Shown in pieces: positions 55,106 through 63,977 of a stretch of 64,000 nucleotides of DNA. Position 1 is the first letter of the stretch. The number at the start of each line of letters is the position of its first letter. The DNA comes from Pseudarthrobacter oxydans. GTDB taxonomy: Bacteria > Actinomycetota > Actinomycetes > Actinomycetales > Micrococcaceae. Position numbers and translations under genes: made by a program. The notes under the pieces were generated by a model. The model saw nothing but the letters and a program-made list of their open reading frames with translations, made no database searches and was not told where the DNA came from. The stretch covers positions 2,480,001 through 2,544,000 of the forward strand of contig NZ_CP139438.1 in assembly GCF_034258515.1 (NCBI RefSeq). The letters run 5' to 3'.

Positions 55106-57208
55106 TCAGCTGTTAGGCCCGTTGCGGGCTGCGCGCTGGTCGACGGGGCAGGCCGTGCATCCCCCGGCTCGGAGCCGGTTGCGGAACATCATGTGTTTTT
55201 CGTGTCCGAAGGGGCACCGCCACCCTCGAAGGCAGCTGCCGGGAAGGACTTCGGAAGCTGTCAGCCCGCCGTTCAGGTCAGGGGCCCAGTCTCGGGCCAG
55301 ACCAGGGTACTGGGTGGCCAAGTCGTTAAATCCCGGCCAGAGTTTACGGTGCGAGCAGTAGGGGCAACCACACTTCTTGGGCCCGGTGCGGTTGTTTATT
55401 GGAGCCGGATAGTCGTGTCCCTTTGGGCAGAGCCAGTAAATTAGATCTTCGCTCCCGAACGTCACCTGTTGGGGCGTTCTTTCTCCGTTCTTAGTAGGAT
55501 GCCATTCCGCTGCGATGTCGGGATGGGTCGTTCCGAGGTCATTGATTCCTGCTTCAAGGCGCCGGCCCGAGCAGATGGAGCATCCTTGGCCGCTTTTTCG
55601 CTTCTGAATCTTTTTCCAGTAGGTGTGGCCGTTGGGGCACAGCCAGGCAAATTTGTAGCCTGAGCCGCTGATGACGTGGTCGGGTCGGACGTCTCCGTTT
55701 AGGTCCGGATGCCATTCCGCGGCCAAGGCAGGGTGGGTCGTTGCTAGATCGTTAGTGCCTGCCAGGACAGCAAAGTTTGCGCACACTGCGCATCCGGAGC
55801 CGTTGCGGGCGCGGTTAGCAACGGTGGCAGGGTACCGGTGCCCCTTGCGGCAGATCCAGTGCACCATCTTGCCGCTACCCGACACCACGTCCCCTGGTTC
55901 TAATACATTGCGCGTCAGGTCCCATTCCACGGCCAGCCAGGGGTGGCTCTCAGCTATCGAGTTATACCCGGCTAAAGCCGTCAGCCCGGAACATACTGAA
56001 CATAAAGGATTACCAAGGGCAAGGGCTTTGACCACCTTCGAGCAAGACCGCCTGATGACATGACCCGCTGCGCAGATGAAAACTGTTGGTTCCTTGGCCC
56101 CTCTGACTGCGGCTCGGCGTTTCGAACAGCTGCCTGCGACAACATACAGCTCCGAAAATTCCGGCCAAGACGTTCCCCTCGACAGTTCAAGCTGGTCCAG
56201 GTAACGGCTGAATGGCTCCAGAGGGCGCTGTGTCAGTCCCTGAGCCGGATTCCACCAGTTGACGTGAATGAGCGGACGAAATTCGTCCCCTAGACGTTCG
56301 CCTTGAACCTCCTGCCGCACCCACAAGAATGTTGGTCGCAGCAAAAGCCAGAGCGCATCTCTGAGAGCGGCGTCGGCAGCGGGTACTGCACGCAGGACAT
56401 GGGTGTCCAAGAAGCTGCGGGCCTGCGCATAGGTTCGGCGGGGATTGAGCAGAGCCTGCAGGAATGCCGGTTGGCTCAGCATCCAGGCAATCGACACCAC
56501 GGCCGCATAGTTTTCCAGGCTAACGCGCCCGGTGCCGGTCCCAGATATTTGATGGGCCACCACGTCAACGAGTTCGGCTACGAGCGCAGGCGGCGCGGCG
56601 CCTCGGCGGAGGAGCTCCCGGTAGCAGCGTTCGGCCGCGAGCACTTCGTCCGAGACGAAAACCAGCGGAGGCGGCAGCCCAGGACCGGTCGTTGCGCTCT
56701 CGGGGCGTCGAAGCTTCGCAGCCTCCGTGCCGGGTCCCGTCCAGAGACGGTGCTTTAGGCAGCAATGTTCCAATGCGTGGGGACTTTGTTCCACAACCCA
56801 GCCGTGGGCGCAGAAAGGACATAGGAATCGCGGGGAGTGGGCGTGGCTACCCGCTAGGTCCCTTTGTCGTTCGAAGAAGCCTGATGGCACGCCGGCGCGA
56901 GTCTCTAGGAAGATCTCAAGTGCGTTTCTTACGTCCCGGCGTCTTATTGTTCTGGCTTGGGTTCGAGGCGCGAAGGACAATGCGAGTTCTCTCAGTGTTC
57001 CGGTGCTGAGGAAGTTCGTTTCCTCCAGTCGAGCCGTATAACTGGCTGCCGTTTCCAGCCGGCGGATCCGTGCGTGGAGAGGCAATCTTCCCCTCATGTC
57101 CCCTATCGTCGGGTGGGTCTTTGCCACATCCGGCGAGGTAAGTATTCCCCAGCGGTCCCTTGCGCCGGTCTTTTGCCGGTTGGTGCCGATTCCCTGGTCC
57201 GGATGCAA
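55106..57208 (-). CDS. TniQ-type target-selection protein fused to five treble-clef zinc units
   Basis: In this 700-residue protein residues about 40-160 look like a TniQ/TnsD N terminus ('LPLHARIRRLETAASYTARL', then zinc ligands 'CPFC' at 130-133 and 'CCLKH' at 149-153). From 379 on, five units with C-x2-GH-x(n)-C-x2-C follow at about 379-406, 453-476, 524-546, 594-618 and 665-687. Each of the last four is preceded by 'HP.LA.EW....NG' spacers; this is the DUF4379 treble-clef pattern. TniQ proteins choose the target site in Tn7-like transposition, so the array may read DNA or a partner. The start is TTG 57208 with a strong AGGAGG six bases upstream. It lies 60 bases after tnsC. Confidence 0.85.
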   Translation of the reverse strand: MHPDQGIGTNRQKTGARDRWGILTSPDVAKTHPTIGDMRGRLPLHARIRRLETAASYTARLEETNFLSTGTLRELALSFAPRTQARTIRRRDVRNALEIFLETRAGVPSGFFERQRDLAGSHAHSPRFLCPFCAHGWVVEQSPHALEHCCLKHRLWTGPGTEAAKLRRPESATTGPGLPPPLVFVSDEVLAAERCYRELLRRGAAPPALVAELVDVVAHQISGTGTGRVSLENYAAVVSIAWMLSQPAFLQALLNPRRTYAQARSFLDTHVLRAVPAADAALRDALWLLLRPTFLWVRQEVQGERLGDEFRPLIHVNWWNPAQGLTQRPLEPFSRYLDQLELSRGTSWPEFSELYVVAGSCSKRRAAVRGAKEPTVFICAAGHVIRRSCSKVVKALALGNPLCSVCSGLTALAGYNSIAESHPWLAVEWDLTRNVLEPGDVVSGSGKMVHWICRKGHRYPATVANRARNGSGCAVCANFAVLAGTNDLATTHPALAAEWHPDLNGDVRPDHVISGSGYKFAWLCPNGHTYWKKIQKRKSGQGCSICSGRRLEAGINDLGTTHPDIAAEWHPTKNGERTPQQVTFGSEDLIYWLCPKGHDYPAPINNRTGPKKCGCPYCSHRKLWPGFNDLATQYPGLARDWAPDLNGGLTASEVLPGSCLRGWRCPFGHEKHMMFRNRLRAGGCTACPVDQRAARNGPNS

Positions 57209-57268
57209 GGTGAGCCTCCTGTACGTGACTGCCGGCGTCCTTCGCGTGCAGGCTTCGTTCGATGGACA

Positions 57269-58321
57269 TCATTTCCCGTCGTCCATGTGGGCGAGATCGG
57301 ACTGAAGCCAGTTTTCGCTTGCATCGATGTCCAGGGGGATACTCTCAAGAACCTCGCGTGTAATTCTTTCGTCGTCCGCTTCGGCATCGCTCGAAATCAG
57401 CCACTGCGCTGCCCCTGTCAGAAGGCGTCCGAGGCTGCCGATGGAGCCGCGTGTCCGATCATGGAGGTATTGCGCGTCGGCGGCCAGGTCCCCTTCGTGG
57501 TGGTTGAAGAGGAGCAATTGGTTTTCAAAGGACTCAATGATCCGCTTCCAGAGCGCCTTCTCGGTCGTTGTGGCCCTCATGTACCTGTGCAGTACCTCGG
57601 CCGTGAACCGTCCTCTTATCTGCTGTCCACGGTCGCCTGTGAGCAACGGCCCCAGATGGATGTTTATGCCGGCGTACAGGAACGTTGCGGGAACCCTGTT
57701 CGAAAGGGATTTCAGAACGTCGACGCTCTCGCCGTTGCCGTTGTTGACAGTGCTGAGGTTGTGAATTTCATCAACGACGACCAGCACCGTTCTGCTCTTT
57801 TGGAGTTGGCCTACAACTGTTGTCAGAAGCGATTCCAGGGTGTCCCGGCTCCTTATGGGCAGCCCCAGGAACTGTGCGAATCGTCCCACGACCGCTTTGC
57901 CAGTGCAGCCTGCAGGTACTTCGATATAGATGACGGGTTTGTGGTCGAGTTCCATGAACTGGGGGTACTGAAGTGCATAACGTCCGTAAATCGTCTTCAT
58001 AGCTGCAAGGCACGCCGTCGTTTTGCCCATGGTCGACTCGCCCGAGACGAGAACACCGAGGCGCCCTGCCACACGGGATCGGTTCTGCAGGACGGCAAGC
58101 TGGGCCTTTCGCACCACGGCTTTAAGCTGAGGCGTCGAAATGACAAGGTCGGCCCCCAGATAATCGAGCCGTCGGTTGTTGAACGGCTCCCGCTCCGTTG
58201 GTCCCATCCCAGCCCACGATGAGGCGTCGGGCAATTCCGGCAATTCCCCGGGCCGACTGAGTATGTTGGTTAGGCCTTCCCACTGATCAAGGACCTCAGG
58301 AGGGCGCTCCGAGAAGAACAT
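57269..58321 (-). CDS. TnsC/TniB-like AAA+ transposition regulator
   Basis: The 350-residue AAA+ ATPase bridges the target selector and the transposase. Walker A 'SGESTMGKTT' is at residues 93-102, Walker B 'VLVVVDEIHNL' near 178-188, a sensor Asn/Thr region is in 'ATFLYAGINIH', and an Arg-rich 'GQQIRGRF' follows. It overlaps the stop of the TnsB-like gene by one base (TGATG). Length and motifs agree with the TniB family found in Tn7- and Tn5053-like elements. Confidence 0.93.
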   Translation of the reverse strand: MFFSERPPEVLDQWEGLTNILSRPGELPELPDASSWAGMGPTEREPFNNRRLDYLGADLVISTPQLKAVVRKAQLAVLQNRSRVAGRLGVLVSGESTMGKTTACLAAMKTIYGRYALQYPQFMELDHKPVIYIEVPAGCTGKAVVGRFAQFLGLPIRSRDTLESLLTTVVGQLQKSRTVLVVVDEIHNLSTVNNGNGESVDVLKSLSNRVPATFLYAGINIHLGPLLTGDRGQQIRGRFTAEVLHRYMRATTTEKALWKRIIESFENQLLLFNHHEGDLAADAQYLHDRTRGSIGSLGRLLTGAAQWLISSDAEADDERITREVLESIPLDIDASENWLQSDLAHMDDGK

Positions 58322-60339
58322 CAGAGGTACTCCTGATTTGGGTCAAAAATACCGACTGTCGGAACTTCGATGTCGGGGCTTTCGGCCGGCGCGAGCAGAT
58401 CAGGCCGCTGTACAACGAGGTCAGGCATCCCGGCGTCGTGGGCAAGCTTTTGCGCCGCCGCCTGCCGTTGCTCGGCAGCCTTTGTTTTCGCCTTTTCAGT
58501 CCGGGTGGCCTTCAGGACATTTTCGATCACACGCCCGGATTGCGGGTCGCCCTTGACGCCCAGTTCCGCGGCGACCTCCCGGGCTTTTTGCCTGAATTCA
58601 GCAGAGAAGGGCTTTCCGAAGGCGTCCTGGTTCATCCAGTCGCACTGAATCCACGACTGGTCCTCGGGGTCCTGGACCCAGACAGCCGCGGGATTGTTCG
58701 GATCCGTCCGCACGGCCCATTTGCGCTTATGGCCAGTCACATAGGACGGCGAAAGACGATAGCGCTGCAGATACGGGGAGTCGTATCTGCGATAATGAAT
58801 CTGGATGCCGTCCATCTGGATGGTCCGGTACTCAATCGGCATCATCGCGATGTAGTCAGCCGCCGTCAACGGGATTGGTACGAATCCCGTGGCGTCGAAC
58901 ATAGCCATGTACATCGAGTTTGGCGTATGGAGCACACCAGGACAGAGAGGGTCCCGGAGTCCATCCTGGGGCCTGTTCTGCCAGACCACCGCGACCCACC
59001 GCTCAAAAAGTTCGGCCAGCGTATAGATGTCCAAAAGTCCGGCATCTTTCTCAGGGGATTTCCCGCGCCGGCTTACCTCTCCCCCGGTGTATCCGGGCAG
59101 GAACTGGGCGAAGAGGGTTTTGATGGCATCGAATGCCCGTTCTACATTCGGCTTGTCCGTTGGTGTCCGAATGGAGCACTCTGTAATGCTGATGCCAAGT
59201 CCTTGGCACGCGGAGCGGAACGTTGTCGAGAGGTAGTCAGAGCCGTTGTCCGTCACGATCCGCGCCGGAACGATGAACGGCCTGGTCGTGTCGTACTTTC
59301 CGACCTCGTCCGCGCTCAGGCCAGCTGCCCATGGCATCTCCGCGAGCTCAAATTCATTGAACGCCGCGTCCGCAGGGCGCAGCGGGCGTGGAACTACGCA
59401 CTGGGCGAGCATGCAGGAGAGGTCGAAGCCTTTGGTCGCAACGCGTCTGATGCCGGTCGAGATGATGCTTCGCGTGGCCTTATCCAGGAAGATGACCAGC
59501 TTCACCCTTTGCGGCTTCCCATCGTCGTCGAGCACAAGGATGTCGAAATCAGACGTGTCGACCTGCACTTCATGGCCAGGCATGATTGGCGGGCGGGAAC
59601 TGTACATGCGGGCAGGAGCATTCGCGGCGCTCCGCCTATTCGCAGCATTGCCGAATGCGTATTTGTTTTTCCCAAGAAACGCCTCATATCGCCACAGACT
59701 TGTGCGCGGCGGGACCTTGACGTCCTGGCCCGGATAGTCCTTGAGGAGACGTTTTTCCAGCCGCAGCGAAAACCGTTCGCGTGAGCCCGTCGACGAGTCC
59801 CGTTCTGCTGCAATAACGCTGATCAGCGCATCTCTGACCCTCGGATCCAGCTTCCTGAATGGGTCATCGTGCCGTGAACCGCGACGGTCGATCAACCCCG
59901 CCTCCCCGGCTTCACGGTAGGCGTCGAGTTTTCGCCGAAGCGTGCGCGCAGAGCAGGACCAGCCAAGGCTGTTCAGTTCCTTAGCTTTCAGATCGATACG
60001 GTCGGCCAGCGAAAATCGTGCGGGATCATACTCGGGGCGGGGTTCCGTGTCGGGGGTCGGGGGCGTGCCGTCTATCAACTCCCGGAGGTGGAGGGCCAGC
60101 AGGTCGATGTGCTTGCGTTCTTTATCGGAGATTGTGTCCAGTATCGCCGGACCGGCGTAGTCCGTGGTGCCTGCTCCCCCGGGGATGTCCGTCATCCTTT
60201 GGACCAGTTCAGTGATGTGGAGTGCGCAGTATTCCTGATCATCCAGATTCTTCAGTTTCAGATTTCCGCGGTTCAGGCCGGTGATGACGTAGTTTCCGTC
60301 GTCGAGTCTGATCTCTTGGCCAATTCGCACGCTATACAT
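58321..60339 (-). CDS. TnsB/TniA-like DDE transposase (Mu-type integrase core)
   Basis: The 672-residue transposase joins the transposon 3' ends to target DNA. N-terminal helix-turn-helix regions ('LGWSCSARTLRRKLDAYREA' near 125-144) bind the ends. The rve/DDE core has D261 in 'VQVDTSDFDILVLDD', D364 in 'IVTDNGSDYLS' and E400 in 'TDKPNVERAFDAIK'. A Mu C-terminal beta barrel and a C-terminal tail that would contact TnsC follow. It overlaps the TnsA-like gene by eight bases. All catalytic residues are present, so it should be active. Confidence 0.95.
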   Translation of the reverse strand: MYSVRIGQEIRLDDGNYVITGLNRGNLKLKNLDDQEYCALHITELVQRMTDIPGGAGTTDYAGPAILDTISDKERKHIDLLALHLRELIDGTPPTPDTEPRPEYDPARFSLADRIDLKAKELNSLGWSCSARTLRRKLDAYREAGEAGLIDRRGSRHDDPFRKLDPRVRDALISVIAAERDSSTGSRERFSLRLEKRLLKDYPGQDVKVPPRTSLWRYEAFLGKNKYAFGNAANRRSAANAPARMYSSRPPIMPGHEVQVDTSDFDILVLDDDGKPQRVKLVIFLDKATRSIISTGIRRVATKGFDLSCMLAQCVVPRPLRPADAAFNEFELAEMPWAAGLSADEVGKYDTTRPFIVPARIVTDNGSDYLSTTFRSACQGLGISITECSIRTPTDKPNVERAFDAIKTLFAQFLPGYTGGEVSRRGKSPEKDAGLLDIYTLAELFERWVAVVWQNRPQDGLRDPLCPGVLHTPNSMYMAMFDATGFVPIPLTAADYIAMMPIEYRTIQMDGIQIHYRRYDSPYLQRYRLSPSYVTGHKRKWAVRTDPNNPAAVWVQDPEDQSWIQCDWMNQDAFGKPFSAEFRQKAREVAAELGVKGDPQSGRVIENVLKATRTEKAKTKAAEQRQAAAQKLAHDAGMPDLVVQRPDLLAPAESPDIEVPTVGIFDPNQEYL

Positions 60340-61120
60340 TTTCGTTCTTTCGGAGAAGGGTGTTCCAGGACAACGGGCGTGCTAAGTCAGCGCGGATCTC
60401 TCGTGTCCATATGAGGTTGTAGACAAAGTGGATGCTGAAGGCAGGAGCTCCTGAACTTAATGCCCGAGCTACGTCCAGCAACCTGGCGGGCTCGGAAACG
60501 AGGTCAACCACGAGTTCCTGAATCTCCTGGGGGGCTTTGTACCGGGGGTTCCGGTAGGCTGCAAGCCACTCCAAGTTGTGGCGTATGGGCAATCCAAGGT
60601 CGCCCAGGATTTGATATGGCCAGCCGATGCGCTGGCAAAGGTCTCTGGTCTTTGTGAATGTTTCCGCTGCTTTGGCGTCGATGAGATTCTGCGGCCGGAC
60701 GTCATAGAGGGTTTGGGTTCCGTCCCATTGAACAGTGAAGAAGTCGGGATAGTGGCTTGTTCCGTCCGCAAAGGAGATGCACATCGGCTGGGTCGATATG
60801 CCTACGATGTCCTGCGAGAAGTCCAACCACATCAGTGCTGAGTACTCCGTGAGGGACTCGTACCACAGGTGCTGACCTGTGCGGGAAAACCAGTAATAGC
60901 CCTCATAATTCCGCCGCCGAGGATACTTGATCCCTTGCCGGAACACTGTCGCCTTATGAAGGTCCAATCCTGTGGCCCTGCTGTCCGCAGGAGCCACGTG
61001 TCCCACACCCTCGGCGTCGATCCAATGGAAGACGTCCCTGCCAAATGTCTTAGGTGGCGCCTGAGCGCGTACGGAAAGCCGCCTATTTCCGGGGAAGCTC
61101 ACGAAGACCACTCTTCGCAT
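60332..61120 (-). CDS. TnsA-like endonuclease subunit
   Basis: The protein has 262 residues from the ATG at 61120; an alternative TTG at 61186 would add 22 residues and also lacks a good ribosome site. In Tn7, TnsA cuts the 5' ends so that transposition is cut-and-paste. The restriction-like core is visible as 'YESLTEYSALMWL' (E88), 'HYPDFF' (D126) and 'TLYDVRP', where the usual catalytic lysine is Arg142. A C-terminal helical part would contact TnsC. It is the first gene of the tnsA-tnsB-tnsC-tniQ operon. Confidence 0.85.
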   Translation of the reverse strand: MRRVVFVSFPGNRRLSVRAQAPPKTFGRDVFHWIDAEGVGHVAPADSRATGLDLHKATVFRQGIKYPRRRNYEGYYWFSRTGQHLWYESLTEYSALMWLDFSQDIVGISTQPMCISFADGTSHYPDFFTVQWDGTQTLYDVRPQNLIDAKAAETFTKTRDLCQRIGWPYQILGDLGLPIRHNLEWLAAYRNPRYKAPQEIQELVVDLVSEPARLLDVARALSSGAPAFSIHFVYNLIWTREIRADLARPLSWNTLLRKNENV

Positions 61121-61543
61121 GAAAACGAAGTCGTCCGGTTCCTGGTTGGGTTCATCCAAACCACCCGCAAATCTTTTTGATCTCAAACGCCCTATGCAAT
61201 GAGAACGGCATGCGCGGCGGGCGAGCGAACCACGGGAGCCGACTTACGCCTACGTCCGCAGGGCGTGCGTCCGCCCGGCCGACGTATCGGATGAATAGTC
61301 GAGAATGGACCGACTGAAAGGGAGTGGGCAACGCAGGAAAGGAATCCTGCCGTCATTCGCGACATCTTGGAAAGGTGGTACGGCTAGCGTGCGACCTTCA
61401 TCACGCTCAGCGACCGCCAAGGGCTGCTGGTTAAGTGCACTGAAATGATTCGCCTACATGTCCATTATACGGCTGGGCAATAAGGTTGTACCGCCTACGT
61501 ACATAACTCTCTCTCTTTGCCTATGGGGAGTATCTTCATTGTC
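61121..61543. promoter_or_regulatory. Divergent control region with three CGCCTAC(G/A)T repeats
   Basis: The 423 bases between tnsA and the HTH gene hold no gene. The 9-mer CGCCTACGT occurs at 61247-61255 and 61492-61500, with a CGCCTACAT variant at 61451-61459; the last two are 41 bases apart. They could be operators for the neighbouring HTH protein or transposase-binding sites at the element end. Confidence 0.55.
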
Positions 61544-62089
61544 ATGGGGAAGCCCAGCCAACAGAGACCCAGGACGGGCCCGAGGTATGAGCCTCGCGCC
61601 ATGCTCATCAACCCCCGAGAGTTTGGCATGAAGCTGCATCCGGAGTTCGTAAAGGAGACCGGGGCGAACGTTACCCAGGTTTCCGGCGCGATGGTTCAGC
61701 ACTTATTTGCCAAGGGGATACGCGACGCCCTAACGGAGCGCGGCATGAGCGTAGTGACGTTGTCGGAAATGACGGGCTTGAACTACCAGAGGCTTACGCG
61801 CATGCTGCGTGGGTCCGTCCTCATGCGCATGGACGACATTGGAATGATTGCGCGCGCAGTGCCGGAGGCATTCGACGCCGTCGTCGGCAGGTACGACCCG
61901 CGAGACCGTTTCACGAGCGGCAAGAAGTCGAGACTGGCACAGATTTACGAAGCAGCTCGGCCTCTGAGCCACTCACCAACCCAGGCACCCATGACGCGGA
62001 AGCCAAGCCAAGCAACAGACCAGAATCACACCGAAGAATCACAACCCCCCAACGCGTCCCGCCCACCAAGCTACTCGCCTATCATCTGA
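61544..62089 (+). CDS. Helix-turn-helix protein, putative regulator beside tnsA
   Basis: This protein has 181 residues from ATG 61544; in-frame ATG 61523 and TTG 61517 are alternatives and none has an ideal ribosome site. A Cro/XRE-like helix-turn-helix is suggested by 'GIRDALTERGMSVVTLSEMT' and 'GLNYQRLTRMLRGSVLMRMD' (about residues 66-106). A proline/serine-rich disordered tail makes up the last 45 residues. It is divergent from tnsA and so well placed to control transposition genes. Confidence 0.72.
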   Translation: MGKPSQQRPRTGPRYEPRAMLINPREFGMKLHPEFVKETGANVTQVSGAMVQHLFAKGIRDALTERGMSVVTLSEMTGLNYQRLTRMLRGSVLMRMDDIGMIARAVPEAFDAVVGRYDPRDRFTSGKKSRLAQIYEAARPLSHSPTQAPMTRKPSQATDQNHTEESQPPNASRPPSYSPII

Positions 62090-62297
62090 CAACCCCTCAA
62101 CGGGCGACTCGCGGACTTCCAAGAAAGCTATCTCCCCAAGGCAAGATGTCCCGCCTAGTTACTGGGCCGACCACGTCCGACCGCTCGAAGACTGAGGACT
62201 TGCCTTGCTGCTCTTCCACACCGGAAGGATTGGATCCGAATGTAGCCATGCCCAACCTGGGCTGAACCCAGTACCCACATCTCCGTATGCTGGACGG

Positions 62298-63068
62298 ATG
62301 TCATCTTCTCCCCTGGCAGTCTTCGGTGACTGGCATGGCAACGCCGGCTGGGCGCTGACCTCCATTAGGTCAGCTGCCCGCGAAGGCGTCCGCACTGCCA
62401 TTCACGTGGGAGACTTTGGATTTGATTGGCCGGGTGCCAAACGGGGACGGTATGAGGCGAAGCTGAACAAGTACCTGATGGATCTGGGAATCACCATTGT
62501 CGTCTCCGGGGGAAATCACGACAACTGGGACACTCTGGAAAAGCTCCTCGTCGAAGACGACGGCTTGGCAACCATCCGATCAAACGTCCGGGTCTTGCCC
62601 AGAGGCAGTCGAACCACGATCGAGGGCCTTGCTGTCGGTGGCTTAGGCGGCGCGTTTAGCGTCGATTACGAGCACAGGACCAACGGGAAGGACTGGTGGC
62701 CCAATGAAGAACCCACTCGCGAGGAAGCCGAAGCACTCATCGCCGGCGGCCCTCTGGACATCCTGATTTCCCACGACGCGCCTGCAGGCGTTCCGCTGAC
62801 AGGAGACTTCCAACTCAGCCCAGAACTGATTGAGAAAGCGAACAAAACTCGCGTCCTGCTCAGAGAGGTCGTCGATTCGTTGGCCGTGCCTCATCTGTTC
62901 TGTGGCCACTGGCATCAGCGGCGCATACACCAGCTGGTACATCCGAATGGAATGGTTACGAGAGTGGACGTGCTCAATATGGAGAACTCCCGTCATGGGA
63001 ACGGCGTCCTCGTGTGGCCTGGCCAAGTTCCTCTGCGTATTGACCCGCTTGAAATCCGGAACGCATAG
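62298..63068 (+). CDS. Calcineurin-like metallophosphoesterase
   Basis: The 256-residue cytoplasmic protein has the full metal-site set: 'VFGDWHGN' (residues 8-15), 'IHVGDFGFDWPG', 'SGGNHDNW' (about 74-81), 'LISHDAPAG' and 'LFCGHWHQRRIH' (about 196-207). The ATG at 62298 is preferred over an upstream start that adds a non-conserved stretch. No signal peptide is seen. Phosphodiesterases of this type are common accessory genes; the substrate is unknown. Confidence 0.9.
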   Translation: MSSSPLAVFGDWHGNAGWALTSIRSAAREGVRTAIHVGDFGFDWPGAKRGRYEAKLNKYLMDLGITIVVSGGNHDNWDTLEKLLVEDDGLATIRSNVRVLPRGSRTTIEGLAVGGLGGAFSVDYEHRTNGKDWWPNEEPTREEAEALIAGGPLDILISHDAPAGVPLTGDFQLSPELIEKANKTRVLLREVVDSLAVPHLFCGHWHQRRIHQLVHPNGMVTRVDVLNMENSRHGNGVLVWPGQVPLRIDPLEIRNA

Positions 63069-63101
63069 TGAAGTGCTTCCCCGCCGTCGCTGATTTAGAG
63101 T

Positions 63102-63518
63102 ATGAGCATGGACGCGGCCGAGTGGGCGACCGAGCTGGCTTACTCCCTTGCCGTTGGGCCAGGAGCACCGTCCTTGCTGACGGTGGCTACTTGTTCCGGA
63201 CCTGCTGCCAGCAGGGAAGTCATAGAAACGGCCAGGCGAGTAGTCGGCGAGGCAGGATGGCCCGTCTACGAGCTGGTCGCCCGCGAAGTGGCCCCGGACC
63301 CGTCTCTTCTGCGTAAGCGCGGCTTCCTGATTCTTCGCGACGTTCGCCAACCGTTGTCCCCGTCGGTGCCAGTTCTCATCGGCGCCCACCAACTGCATAT
63401 CCGTCGAAACCTTCCCGTCGGTCTGCTCATAGTAGGGTCGCCCGCCGGCATCAAAGCTCTGCGTAGACATACCGGCCTGGGCTTTCTCAGCCGCGCCGAG
63501 TGGGTGGTACAGAACTAG
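63102..63518 (+). CDS. Hypothetical protein, resembling the C-terminal part of an AAA-type ATPase
   Basis: This 138-residue protein contains the segment 'LPVGLLIVGSPAGIKALRRH' and 'TGLGFLSRAEW', which recalls the end of some AAA ATPase domains, but no Walker A motif is present. It may be a stand-alone unknown protein or a remnant. A TAGAGT box just before the ATG suggests leaderless expression. The opposite strand is also open here but lacks any recognisable domain. Confidence 0.5.
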   Translation: MSMDAAEWATELAYSLAVGPGAPSLLTVATCSGPAASREVIETARRVVGEAGWPVYELVAREVAPDPSLLRKRGFLILRDVRQPLSPSVPVLIGAHQLHIRRNLPVGLLIVGSPAGIKALRRHTGLGFLSRAEWVVQN

Positions 63519-63653
63519 CGCGAACCAGCCTCCGATAAAGCCAAATCCCTTGTCCTTGGCATTACGAAACCACTCGGCATTAGCTCGGGGCACGGTTTTC
63601 CGCGTCGTCGGTGAGGTACCAGAGCCGTGTCAGGCTGCGGCTACACTCTCACC

Positions 63654-63977
63654 ATGGTGCAGGAGCTACGCAATGACGACGCGGGCCGCTACCTCGTGAC
63701 CACCGCTACAGGCAGCCATTATTTGCTCGATCTGACAGCCAGAACCGTCAAGCGGCAGATGGCCGCAAGCGCGCCTCTCATCGATTATCTGGACGCGGGG
63801 TTCTCGAAGTTGCGCCGCGACGGGGAAGCACTCGAACTGCTCATGCTGGAGTCGTGCGCCGTCGGGGCGTCCGCCCGCTATTGGATCCAGGTCCGCGACG
63901 ACGAGATCCCTACCCTCAGAATGACTTCGCCTGTGGTGCGGATCGATGCTCTCCTAACTCCGGATGTATTAGCATGA
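63654..63977 (+). CDS. Small protein of unknown function, paralogue of 53609
   Basis: The protein has 107 residues from the ATG at 63654, chosen because a TACACT -10-like box ends six bases upstream (leaderless), and the paralogue at 53609 aligns from here. It opens with 'NDDAGRYLVTTATGSHYLLD', continues 'LRRDGEALELLMLESCAVG' and ends 'VRIDALLTPDVLA'. It is probably a compact beta-rich domain; no family is recognised. Its duplication on both sides of the Tn7-like genes is notable. Confidence 0.7.
   Translation: MVQELRNDDAGRYLVTTATGSHYLLDLTARTVKRQMAASAPLIDYLDAGFSKLRRDGEALELLMLESCAVGASARYWIQVRDDEIPTLRMTSPVVRIDALLTPDVLA

Noticed and set aside
57000..59784. Long plus-strand open frames opposite tnsB and tnsC
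   Set aside because: They lie antisense to genes with complete catalytic motifs, and their composition is that of shadow frames.
62643..63593. Long minus-strand open frame opposite the last genes
   Set aside because: It is antisense to a clear metallophosphoesterase gene and has no recognisable domain.
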